Shown here piece after piece: positions 1-4,363 of a stretch of 7,299 nucleotides of DNA. Source of the DNA: Lachnospiraceae bacterium (GTDB lineage Bacteria > Bacillota > Clostridia > Lachnospirales > Lachnospiraceae); NCBI GenBank assembly GCA_014804385.1, contig JAAUZW010000022.1, forward strand, positions 137,371-144,669. The letters run 5' to 3'. The translations under genes and the position numbers were made by a program. Each line of letters begins with the position of its first letter. The stretch's first letter is position 1. The notes under the pieces were generated by a model, which ran no database searches, was not told the DNA's origin, and saw only the letters and a program-made list of their open reading frames with translations.

Positions 1-344
1 GCCTCCAAAAGCTTCAGCGTGCTCACACCTGTAGCCTCCGCCGTATACTCCGGCACCTCAAAGGATACTCCCACATGGGACTGCGCCGCCAGATTATAGA
101 CCTCCGTAGGACGAATCTCTGCGATCAGACGCATCAGATTGCTGGAATCCGTGGTGTCCGCATAGTGGAGGAAGAACTTTACTTTGTGATAATCGGACGC
201 AATCAGATGATCGATCCTCGCCGTATTGGAAATGCTGTGCCTGCGGATCAGACCGTGCACCTCGTAGCCTTTCTCCAGTAAAAATTCTGCAAGGTACGAG
301 CCATCCTGCCCCGTGATGCCTGTGATTAGCGCTATTTTCTGCAT
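1..344 (-). CDS. gmd: GDP-mannose 4,6-dehydratase, N-terminal part (3' end outside window)
   Basis: The enzyme converts GDP-D-mannose to GDP-4-dehydro-6-deoxy-D-mannose, the first step towards GDP-fucose, GDP-rhamnose or similar sugars for surface glycans; it is cytoplasmic and NADP-dependent. It is an extended SDR protein. The first 114 residues are visible. They start MQKIALITGITGQDG, with the Rossmann glycine motif GITGQDG at residues 9-15, then RRHSISNTARIDHL near 34-47 and NLAAQSHVGVSFE at 84-96, all typical of GMD rather than dTDP-glucose dehydratase. The ATG at 344 is preceded by AAAGGAG at good spacing, so the start is secure. The frame stays open to base 1; the family is usually about 340-370 residues, so roughly two thirds, including the YxxxK site, lies outside. 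It follows rfbD on the same strand after a 191-bp structured spacer. Whether it is co-transcribed with rfbD cannot be told. Confidence 0.93.
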   Translation of the reverse strand, partial: MQKIALITGITGQDGSYLAEFLLEKGYEVHGLIRRHSISNTARIDHLIASDYHKVKFFLHYADTTDSSNLMRLIAEIRPTEVYNLAAQSHVGVSFEVPEYTAEATGVSTLKLLE

Positions 345-386
345 ATTGCTATGATCTCCTTTCGTTCTCACATGTTCTTTTCCGCT

Positions 387-529
387 TGGCGCGCGCCATT
401 CGCAAAGTCGCACTTTCAGTGCTTTCTCGCTGCTTCGCAGCTAACTTTGCTCATAAGACGGCGCTTTCCTCATGTATTGCACGCTCGAAAAATTCATGCA
501 AGCATGATTTTTCTCCCATACAATACATG
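387..529 (-). repeat. Structured intergenic element between rfbD and gmd
   Basis: The 191-bp spacer is packed with complementary arms. A long imperfect hairpin has outer arms CATGTATTG (471-479) and CAATACATG (521-529). Its inner arms are GAAAAATTCATGC (487-499) and GCATGATTTTTC (502-513), with one bulge and a 2-nt tip. Next to it, GCAAAGT (402-408) pairs with ACTTTGC (444-450) and encloses two similar hairpins: GCACT-TTC-AGTGC (410-422) and GCTGC-TTC-GCAGC (429-441). Together these form a three-way junction. A 12-bp perfect palindrome, TGGCGCGCGCCA, follows at 387-398. No T-run follows any stem, so an ordinary terminator is unlikely. The orientation is given as that of the flanking genes. 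It could be a dispersed repeat (REP/ERIC-like), an mRNA processing element or a small RNA. The structure is seen directly; the role is unknown. Confidence 0.6.
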
Positions 530-535
530 GCCAAG

Positions 536-1372
536 CTATAATAAATATTCCCGAATCGCATCATGCCAGTCCGCAAATTTGAAATCCGATGTCATATTCA
601 GCATATAATTCTCCAGAATAGAATAGGCCGGCCGCTTCACCGCAGCGCCGAACTCCTCCGAAGTGATGTGTTCCACCACTGTCTTTTTCCCTGCCAATCT
701 GAAAATCTCCTCCGTAAACTGCGCCCAGCTGCAGTCCCCCTCGCAAGTAGCATGGAACAGCCCGTAATTCTCCGTCGGAAGCAGATAGGCGATCGCTCTC
801 GCCAGCTCTGCCGCACTGGTAGGAGAACCCACCTGATCCCGCACGACACGCACCTTGTCGTTGGTTTCAGAAAGCCGCAGCATAGTCTTTACAAAATTCT
901 TACCCTCTCCATAGAGCCAAGCCGTGCGGAGAATAAAATGTCTGTCACTAAACTCCTTTACAAACTCTTCTCCTGCAAGCTTCGTCCTTCCGTATGCTCC
1001 CTGGGGACCCACCGGATCAGTCTCACGATAGGGCCTTGTCCCCTCGCCGTCAAACACGTAATCCGTGGAAATATGCACCAGCTTCGCTCCCGTCTCCTGC
1101 GCCGCAATACTTAAGTTGCGGGCACCGATGGCATTGATGCGAAATGCCAGATCCTCCTCCTTTTCACAAGCTTCAACCGCCGTATAAGCAGCACAGTTGA
1201 TGATCGCGCAGGGCTTGACCCCGCGTACAAATTCCATCACCTGATCGATCTGTGTGATGTCCAGCTCGCCAACATCTGTATTAACGAGTTCATATTCCGA
1301 ACTCCCTGCATACTGCTTGTTTACCGCGCGCCCCAGCTGCCCGTTGCAGCCTGTCACCATTAGTTTTTTCAT
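536..1372 (-). CDS. rfbD: dTDP-4-dehydrorhamnose reductase
   Basis: The enzyme (RmlD) reduces dTDP-4-dehydro-L-rhamnose to dTDP-L-rhamnose, the last step of the dTDP-rhamnose pathway that feeds rhamnose into cell-wall or capsular polysaccharide; it is cytoplasmic and uses NAD(P)H. The protein has 278 residues, close to the usual family length. The nucleotide-binding motif GCNGQLG is at residues 8-14, followed by INCAAYTAV at 58-66 and STDYVFDG at 102-109. The catalytic pair is in YGRTK (Tyr127, Lys131), and VRVVRDQVGSPTSA and RPAYSILEN follow at about 174-187 and 247-255. The chosen ATG at 1372 has GGAGGGG just upstream. The other Rml genes are not in the window, so they must lie elsewhere in the cluster or genome. 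The neighbour gmd makes a GDP-sugar, which points to a polysaccharide with more than one deoxysugar. The flavin-free RmlD motifs leave little doubt about the family. Confidence 0.94.
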   Translation of the reverse strand: MKKLMVTGCNGQLGRAVNKQYAGSSEYELVNTDVGELDITQIDQVMEFVRGVKPCAIINCAAYTAVEACEKEEDLAFRINAIGARNLSIAAQETGAKLVHISTDYVFDGEGTRPYRETDPVGPQGAYGRTKLAGEEFVKEFSDRHFILRTAWLYGEGKNFVKTMLRLSETNDKVRVVRDQVGSPTSAAELARAIAYLLPTENYGLFHATCEGDCSWAQFTEEIFRLAGKKTVVEHITSEEFGAAVKRPAYSILENYMLNMTSDFKFADWHDAIREYLL

Positions 1373-1402
1373 GTCCCCTCCATGTCATAATATACTTAGT
1401 CT

Positions 1403-1431
1403 ATCATACAACCAACCACCGGATTCGTCAA
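1403..1431 (-). promoter_or_regulatory. Predicted sigma-A promoter of rfbD
   Basis: On the minus strand the -35 box TTGACG (1426-1431) lies 17 bp from the -10 box TATGAT (1403-1408); each matches the consensus at five of six bases. The expected transcript start is about 25 bases before the rfbD ATG, leaving room for its ribosome site. A second TTGACA (1460-1465, minus) has no matching -10 box. Confidence 0.65.
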
Positions 1432-1484
1432 ATTAAAGAGAACTTCCCACCACATATTTTGTCAAATTTTGCAGTTTTTTTCTA

Positions 1485-1513
1485 GTGACTCCCTCTAACT
1501 CTTATGTTATACT
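1485..1513 (+). promoter_or_regulatory. Predicted promoter of the DUF3048 lipoprotein gene
   Basis: An extended -10 element, TG-T-TATACT, ends at 1513, with GTGACT at 1485-1490 as a -35 box and 17 bp between them. The start of transcription would be about 50 bases before the ATG at 1569. It is divergent from the rfbD promoter, with about 55 bp between the two. Confidence 0.45.
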
Positions 1514-1568
1514 TAATTTGTATGTGAAAAATTCAGCATACAAAATACCAGAGAAAGAGGAGCGTAAG

Positions 1569-2720
1569 ATGAAAAAATTACTAGTTTTTCTTTTCGTCAC
1601 TCTGTCTTCCGCTTTACTGTTCTCCGGCTGTGGAAAAAAACAAGAGGAAGAAACAGCGGTCACAGCGCCTGTAGAAGAGCAAGTGATCGACAGCCAGCCG
1701 GAACCTGAACCTGAAGAACCTGAAGAAGAGGTCGAAGAGGATATCCCTCCGGAAGAAGGAATGGTTCGCAGCCGCATCACTAATGAGTGGGTGACTGAAG
1801 ATGTCAATGACAGACGCCCCATTTCCTTTATGACGCCCAACACTAAAACCGCCTCACACTATGGTCTTTCCGATGCGGACGTGCTCTACGAGTGTAACGT
1901 GGAGGGCAGCTATACCCGCCTGATGGGTGTAATACAAGACTGGAGCAACTTTGACAGAATCGGCAACATCCGCAGCTGCCGCGACTATTACGTATATTGG
2001 TCCTTTGAATGGGATGCCCTTTATATCCATTTCGGCGGCCCCTTCTACATCAATGAAGTAATCAGTCGTTGTGATGACATCGATGGTATCACCAGCCCCA
2101 ATTTCTGGCGTGCCAACGACGTAAATAATTCCACCGACAATGCCTTTGTAGATACTGCCGGTATTCTGGCGGATATTGACAGGCTGGGCTATGACACCAG
2201 GTTCCGCGACGGTTATGCCGATGAACAGCATTATCGCTTTGCTCCTGTAAACGAACCCAATGACCTGTCACAGTACAGTGATGCGATTACAGCCAATAAA
2301 ATTGACATGTCGCCCACTTATCCCCTCACCAAGTGTTATTTTGTCTACAACAGTGAGACGGGGCTCTATGACAGATACCAGCACCTTGCCGGCGCTTCCG
2401 AAGGACCTCACACAGATCTGGCAAACGGAAAACAGCTGACTTTTAAAAACATCCTGATTCAGAACACATACTATGAGATTCGTGATGACAAAGGATATCT
2501 GGCATTCCAGTGCCATGACACCACCAGAGACGGATGGTTTTTCACAAATGGAAAAGGGATTCATGTAAACTGGGAAAAGAAGTCCGATTACGGTGCGACA
2601 AGATACTATGACGATGCCGGCAATGAGATTCAATTAAACACCGGCAAAACGATGGTGTGCATTGTGGAGGACGGCGATTCCTTCCTGGTGGATGACCAGA
2701 AGATCTCCTCCAAAAAATAG
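1569..2720 (+). CDS. DUF3048 (YerB-like) lipoprotein
   Basis: This is a predicted membrane-anchored extracytoplasmic lipoprotein of 383 residues. The signal peptide MKKLLVFLFVTLSSALLFSGC ends in a lipobox (LFSGC) with the lipidated Cys at residue 21. A Glu/Pro-rich tether follows (about 22-64, including PEPEPEEPEEEVEE). The N-terminal DUF3048 domain covers roughly 70-250, with RPISFM, YGLSDADVLYE, VEGSYTRLMGV, IGNIRSCRDYY and ALYIHFGGP. The smaller C-terminal DUF3048 domain, about 255-375, has GKGIHVNWEKKSDYGATRYY and a final GKTMVCIVED strand. This family includes Bacillus subtilis YerB; its biochemical function is not established. I chose the ATG at 1569 over one 28 codons earlier because AAGAGGAG lies 6 bases before it and the signal peptide begins there. 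The gene stands alone, flanked by its own promoter and terminator. Confidence 0.9.
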   Translation: MKKLLVFLFVTLSSALLFSGCGKKQEEETAVTAPVEEQVIDSQPEPEPEEPEEEVEEDIPPEEGMVRSRITNEWVTEDVNDRRPISFMTPNTKTASHYGLSDADVLYECNVEGSYTRLMGVIQDWSNFDRIGNIRSCRDYYVYWSFEWDALYIHFGGPFYINEVISRCDDIDGITSPNFWRANDVNNSTDNAFVDTAGILADIDRLGYDTRFRDGYADEQHYRFAPVNEPNDLSQYSDAITANKIDMSPTYPLTKCYFVYNSETGLYDRYQHLAGASEGPHTDLANGKQLTFKNILIQNTYYEIRDDKGYLAFQCHDTTRDGWFFTNGKGIHVNWEKKSDYGATRYYDDAGNEIQLNTGKTMVCIVEDGDSFLVDDQKISSKK

Positions 2721-2768
2721 AAAATTCTAAAACACTGATAGAAGTCAGTCAACCAGATTAAAGGCACA

Positions 2769-2812
2769 GGGCAGTTTCAATGCACTATTTGAAACTGCCC
2801 TTGATTATTTAT
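2769..2812 (+). terminator. Rho-independent terminator of the lipoprotein gene
   Basis: A perfect 12-bp stem, GGGCAGTTTCAA (2769-2780) with TTGAAACTGCCC (2789-2800), has an 8-base loop and is followed by the T-rich TTGATTATTTAT. It lies 48 bases after the stop codon. Confidence 0.8.
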
Positions 2813-2823
2813 AGTAAAAAATC

Positions 2824-2860
2824 AATGAAAAAGACGTAAGCAGTTGTCTCCTACGTCCTT
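2824..2860 (-). terminator. Probable terminator of the small HTH gene
   Basis: On the minus strand GACGTA (plus 2852-2857) pairs with TACGTC (plus 2833-2838). Weaker A-T and G-T pairs extend the stem outward, and TTTTT follows. It begins directly after the stop codon of the HTH gene. The loop is large (13 bases), so strength is uncertain. Confidence 0.5.
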
Positions 2861-3064
2861 TTAATCTTCCTCTGTAAATTCCACAATATCATTTGGGGCA
2901 CAGTGCAATATCTTTGATAATCGGTACAAAGTTTCAACAGTCACATTACGATTATGTCTTAAGTTGCTCATAAGGTGACTTGAAATATCGTAGTGATTCA
3001 CAAGGCTGTATGTTGTTATTCCCTTTTCTTTCATTGTTCTCCAAAGAGGATCATAATTGTACAT
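2861..3064 (-). CDS. Small Cro/C1-type helix-turn-helix regulator
   Basis: A 67-residue protein that is almost entirely one XRE-family DNA-binding domain. It contains LWRTMKEKGITTYSLV, a recognition-helix region ISSHLMSNLRHNRNVTVETL and the closing LSKILHCAPNDIVEF, which is the usual five-helix pattern of short one-domain repressors (HTH_26/YozG-like). Such proteins normally act as dimeric transcription regulators of their own gene and neighbours. The ATG at 3064 has AAAGGA 9 bases before it. The frame is open further upstream to 3274, but that extension has no protein-like character and crosses the repeated intergenic DNA, so I reject it. The gene is divergent from the leader ORF and membrane-protein gene at 3176-3465. 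Three direct repeats lie between them, which suggests control of both directions. The exact target is inference. Confidence 0.85.
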   Translation of the reverse strand: MYNYDPLWRTMKEKGITTYSLVNHYDISSHLMSNLRHNRNVTVETLYRLSKILHCAPNDIVEFTEED

Positions 3065-3097
3065 TTTGCCACATCCTTTATGAATATTATCCCCGAA

Positions 3098-3148
3098 TTG
3101 CGTAAAATGAACATATTGCGTAAGTTGAACGCGTAGTGTAAAGTGAAT
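3098..3148. repeat. Three direct repeats, 18-bp period, in the divergent regulatory region
   Basis: TTGCGTAAAATGAAC (3098-3112) and TTGCGTAAGTTGAAC (3116-3130) differ at two bases. A third, weaker copy, TAGTGTAAAGTGAAT (3134-3148), matches the second at 10 of 15. The copies are spaced at exactly 18 bp and fill the gap between the HTH gene and the divergent leader ORF. They overlap the region where both promoters must lie, for example a possible minus-strand -10 box GATAAT at 3086-3091. They are good candidates for binding sites of the adjacent HTH protein. Confidence 0.6.
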
Positions 3149-3175
3149 ACATAGAAAAATAGAGGAGAGTCGAAG

Positions 3176-3229
3176 ATGACAAATGCGATTGTAGAATCGC
3201 ATATGAAAGGCGCGATATGGATAAGATAG
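3176..3229 (+). CDS. Candidate 17-residue leader peptide
   Basis: A short ORF encoding MTNAIVESHMKGAIWIR has a strong ribosome site (AGAGGAG, 3161-3167, 8 bases before the ATG), better than that of the next gene. It overlaps the start of the 82-aa gene by 13 bases in another frame. Inside it lies an 8-bp hairpin, ATGCGATT (3183-3190) with AATCGCAT (3195-3202), ending just before the next gene's AAAGG. This layout resembles leader peptides that couple or attenuate translation of the gene behind them. The strong ribosome site is seen; that the peptide is made is inference, and I recognise no family. Confidence 0.45.
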   Translation: MTNAIVESHMKGAIWIR

Positions 3230-3465
3230 GAGTACTGATTGTGACACTTTGTATGATATGCATTGCTGTAGCAAGTATCATTTATTTATTGATATGCCTT
3301 GTGAAACTCTTTACTTGTAGAGGCATAGAAGAATGCAGAAATAGAAAGTGCGTTTTCAATGAGATCTGCTCAAAATATAATTCACGGCTAACAGAAGAAG
3401 AAGCTAACGAATTATACAAGTTAATTGATGGCATGTACGAAAAAGAGAACAATGAGATATTTTGA
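3217..3465 (+). CDS. Small Cys-rich single-pass membrane protein, unknown function
   Basis: An 82-residue protein that I do not recognise. Residues 5-32 form one long hydrophobic segment (GVLIVTLCMICIAVASIIYL and following), a clear transmembrane helix. After it comes a charged tail with four regularly placed cysteines, C34, C40, C45 and C51 (C-x5-C-x4-C-x5-C), and then a Glu/Lys-rich, probably helical end, EEEANELYKLIDGMYEKE. The Cys pattern could bind a metal or form disulfides; this is not established. The ATG at 3217 follows AAAGG (3206-3210) at 6 bases, and translation may be coupled to the overlapping 17-aa ORF. It is divergent from the HTH regulator, which may control it. Base composition is AT-rich compared with the flanking polysaccharide and repair genes, which fits acquired DNA. 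Confidence 0.7.
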   Translation: MDKIGVLIVTLCMICIAVASIIYLLICLVKLFTCRGIEECRNRKCVFNEICSKYNSRLTEEEANELYKLIDGMYEKENNEIF

Positions 3466-3683
3466 AGTCAAAAACAAGAGGTTTGAGAACGTTTTATCAC
3501 AGGGTTAACGTCAAAGTTAACCCCTAACTTTCCCACAAGCGGCTTGCACATTCCAGACTAATATACTATATTATATCCATAAAAGGAATAACCGCCACCT
3601 ATTTCATTCAGCTTTACAGGCAAGTAACTTCAGTTATCTGCCTATTGCATTATATATAATCACAAAAATTGTAGCACTGTGAC
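3466..3683. other. Non-coding gap with two inverted repeats
   Basis: No convincing gene is seen here. It holds an inverted repeat GGGTTAAC (3502-3509) / GTTAACCC (3516-3523) with a 6-base loop. It also holds an imperfect 26-base palindrome at 3618-3643 (AGGCA...TGCCT outside, GTAACT...AGTTAT inside). Either could end transcription from the membrane-protein gene, but neither has a proper T-run. Confidence 0.4.
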
Positions 3684-3696
3684 AATATAATATACT
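3669..3696 (+). promoter_or_regulatory. Predicted promoter of toxin 1 mRNA
   Basis: TTGTAG (3669-3674) and TATACT (3691-3696) are 16 bp apart. The segment TATAATATACTTA at 3686-3698 is identical to that of the antisense RNA promoter. Used in the antisense register, its TATAAT has no good -35 box here, so the toxin promoter looks weaker than the antitoxin promoter. Confidence 0.5.
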
Positions 3697-3760
3697 TACC
3701 CAGGGAGCTGGGGGACGTGCTCTCACCCGATCCGAGTACCTTTCGGTGGAGGTGATTATT

Positions 3761-3844
3761 ATGAGTACATATGAGGAATTGAGTTTAATTGCGAGCGTAG
3801 CTTTGCTGATTGTAGCGATTCTGAATTTGAAAAATAAGAAATAG
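3761..3844 (+). CDS. Putative type I toxin peptide 1 (Fst / holin-like toxin family style)
   Basis: A 27-residue peptide with a short polar start (MSTYEEL), one hydrophobic helix (SLIASVALLIVAILNL, about 8-23) and a basic end KNKK. This is the standard pattern of the small membrane-acting toxins annotated as putative holin-like toxins, related to Fst/TxpA. Such peptides insert into the membrane and are silenced by a small antisense RNA. GGAGGTGAT lies 6 bases before the ATG. It may be masked in the mRNA, because TCACC at 3723-3727 can pair with GGTGA at 3751-3755, overlapping the site. The stop codon lies inside the terminator stem that it shares with a convergent antisense RNA starting near 3936. 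Toxicity itself is inference from size, pattern and layout. Confidence 0.75.
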   Translation: MSTYEELSLIASVALLIVAILNLKNKK

Positions 3845-3936
3845 CCGTCCTGACTTTTGGCTGAGTAGGCGGCTATTCTTAGTTAAACTATAACGCCGGG
3901 TCGTGTGAAGCGCACTCACCTTCCGGCTCCCTTGTT
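3832..3936 (-). ncRNA. Predicted antisense antitoxin RNA of toxin 1
   Basis: On the minus strand a perfect consensus promoter (TTGACA, 17 bp, TATAAT) drives transcription towards the toxin gene. The expected RNA starts near 3936 and ends at the shared hairpin with the following T-rich ATTTCTTATTTTT, giving about 105 bases. It overlaps the last codons and terminator of the toxin mRNA. Its 5' part carries GGTGAGTGCGC and CCGGAAGGT, which are complementary, with few mismatches, to two segments of the toxin leader just before the ribosome site. This is the arrangement of RNA II in the Fst/par addiction module. The ends are estimates from sequence. Confidence 0.65.
3840..3880. terminator. Bidirectional terminator shared by toxin 1 and its antisense RNA
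   Basis: AATAGCCG (3840-3847) pairs perfectly with CGGCTATT (3870-3877). Rightward it is followed by CTTAGTT, leftward by the more T-rich CTTATTTTTC. The toxin stop codon lies in the left arm. Confidence 0.7.
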
Positions 3937-3942
3937 AAGTAT

Positions 3943-3971
3943 ATTATAATCAATGCGCTAAAATCTGTCAA
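3943..3971 (-). promoter_or_regulatory. Consensus promoter of the antitoxin 1 RNA
   Basis: On the minus strand TTGACA (plus 3966-3971) and TATAAT (plus 3943-3948) match the sigma-A consensus at all 12 positions with the ideal 17-bp spacer. No ORF with a ribosome site follows, which supports a non-coding RNA. Confidence 0.8.
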
Positions 3972-4104
3972 ATGTTAAAACTGCTCCTGCGCCAACAGGT
4001 ACAGCTTTAGATAAAGAACGAATCGTATGCCTTACGCCAGATGTTATTACAAATATTTTTTCCGAATAAGCCTGCTTTCCCACAAGGGGTTGACCGTTTG
4101 GAGA
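3972..4104. other. Non-coding gap between the two toxin modules
   Basis: No gene with start and ribosome site is seen. One plus-strand frame (about 3962-4069) reads protein-like, including PTGTALDKERIVCLTPDVI and ending IFSE-stop, but it lacks a start codon; it may be a gene remnant or chance. A possible weak plus-strand promoter, TTACGC (4032-4037) with TATTTT (4054-4059) at 16 bp, could drive an RNA into the terminator at 4105. Confidence 0.3.
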
Positions 4105-4158
4105 ATAGAATTACCACCCTCTCAACTAGCCAAAGTATACAAGGGTGGTTTTTCTATG
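4066..4158 (+). ncRNA. Possible antitoxin RNA of toxin 2
   Basis: This is a tentative plus-strand RNA convergent with toxin 2, by analogy with module 1. Support is the good plus-strand terminator at 4105-4157 with no gene in front of it. There is also a 13-base inverted repeat: CAAGGGGTTGACC at 4083-4095 recurs on the minus strand at 4297-4309 in the toxin 2 leader with one mismatch. The promoter is weak, and no clear long complementarity to the toxin leader was found. Confidence 0.3.
4105..4157 (+). terminator. Strong hairpin terminator near toxin 2 3' end
   Basis: ATAGAA (4105-4110) plus ACCACCCT (4113-4120) pairs with AGGGTGGT (4142-4149) plus TTCTAT (4152-4157), with a small 2x2 internal loop. 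Five Ts start at 4149, so it works best rightward. Leftward it could also end the toxin 2 mRNA, where a less T-rich TTCTATTCTCC follows. Confidence 0.6.
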
Positions 4159-4182
4159 CCCATCGCTGGAACTTGAAAAACG

Positions 4183-4266
4183 CTACTGACTCATCATTAC
4201 GATCAAGGTCAGCAATGCAAGAATGAACATTCCGAAAGACATAAGATCTTTGAAATCATATTTCAT
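4183..4266 (-). CDS. Putative type I toxin peptide 2 (small hydrophobic peptide)
   Basis: A 27-residue peptide: a charged start (MKYDFKDLM), a hydrophobic helix (FGMFILALLTLIVMM, about 11-25) and a short end SQ. It has the same length and general pattern as toxin 1 and as known holin-like toxins, though the C-terminus lacks the usual lysines. GGGAGGT lies 7 bases before the ATG. The exact complement ACCTCC (minus strand, plus 4294-4299) sits 14 bases upstream, so the leader can fold a 6-bp stem that hides the ribosome site, a known feature of type I toxin mRNAs. A possible promoter lies at 4337-4363. It is coded opposite to toxin 1, and their 3' ends face each other. Function is inference. 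Confidence 0.6.
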   Translation of the reverse strand: MKYDFKDLMSFGMFILALLTLIVMMSQ

Positions 4267-4336
4267 CCGCACCACCTCCCATCTTATGTAATAGGAGGTC
4301 AACGCCTTGCAGTGACACGGTTGTTCCCATATCCTA

Positions 4337-4363
4337 ATTCTACAAATCGTAATTTGATGTCAC
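4337..4363 (-). promoter_or_regulatory. Possible promoter of toxin 2
   Basis: On the minus strand GTGACA (plus 4358-4363) and TAGAAT (plus 4337-4342) each match the consensus at five of six bases, but the spacer is short at 15 bp. It touches the stop codon of the upstream MORN gene. Confidence 0.3.

Larger units (their letters stand above)
3686..3948. repeat. 23-bp inverted repeat flanking toxin 1 module
   Basis: Plus-strand bases 3686-3708 (TATAATATACTTA then AGGGAGC) recur on the minus strand at 3926-3948 with 21 of 23 identical. The convergent toxin and antitoxin transcripts therefore begin with nearly the same sequence. In addition, short direct repeats on the plus strand (GTGCTCTCACC 3717-3727 with GCGCACTCACC 3910-3920; ACCTTTCGG 3738-3746 with ACCTTCCGG 3918-3926) make the two RNAs complementary at these places. 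This is the logic of the DRa/DRb repeats in the Fst/par system. Confidence 0.65.

Noticed and set aside
451..528. 25-codon minus-strand ORF in the rfbD-gmd spacer
   Set aside because: It has no ribosome site and its sequence is dictated by the hairpin arms.
351..608. Plus-strand ORF of 85 codons across the spacer and rfbD end
   Set aside because: It runs through the inverted repeats and antisense to rfbD, with no ribosome site or family resemblance.
563..1114. Plus-strand ORF of 183 codons opposite rfbD
   Set aside because: It is a shadow of rfbD in the opposite frame, with no start signal.
1485..1568. 28-codon upstream extension of the lipoprotein
   Set aside because: It lacks a ribosome site, overlaps the predicted promoter and would put residues before the signal peptide.
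1854..2633. Minus-strand ORFs opposite the lipoprotein gene
   Set aside because: They are shadows of the DUF3048 gene, whose domain motifs are clear.
3065..3274. N-terminal extension of the HTH protein by 70 codons
   Set aside because: The extra residues are not protein-like and partly encode the 18-bp repeats. A good ribosome site supports the start at 3064.
4041..4226. Plus-strand ORF of 61 codons opposite toxin 2
   Set aside because: It has no ribosome site, passes through the terminator hairpin and is antisense to the 27-aa peptide.
3466..4362. CRISPR array or transposon in the repeat-rich accessory stretch
   Set aside because: Repeats are few, differ from one another and are explained by the toxin modules. 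No spacer periodicity, transposase or terminal inverted repeats with target duplication are seen.
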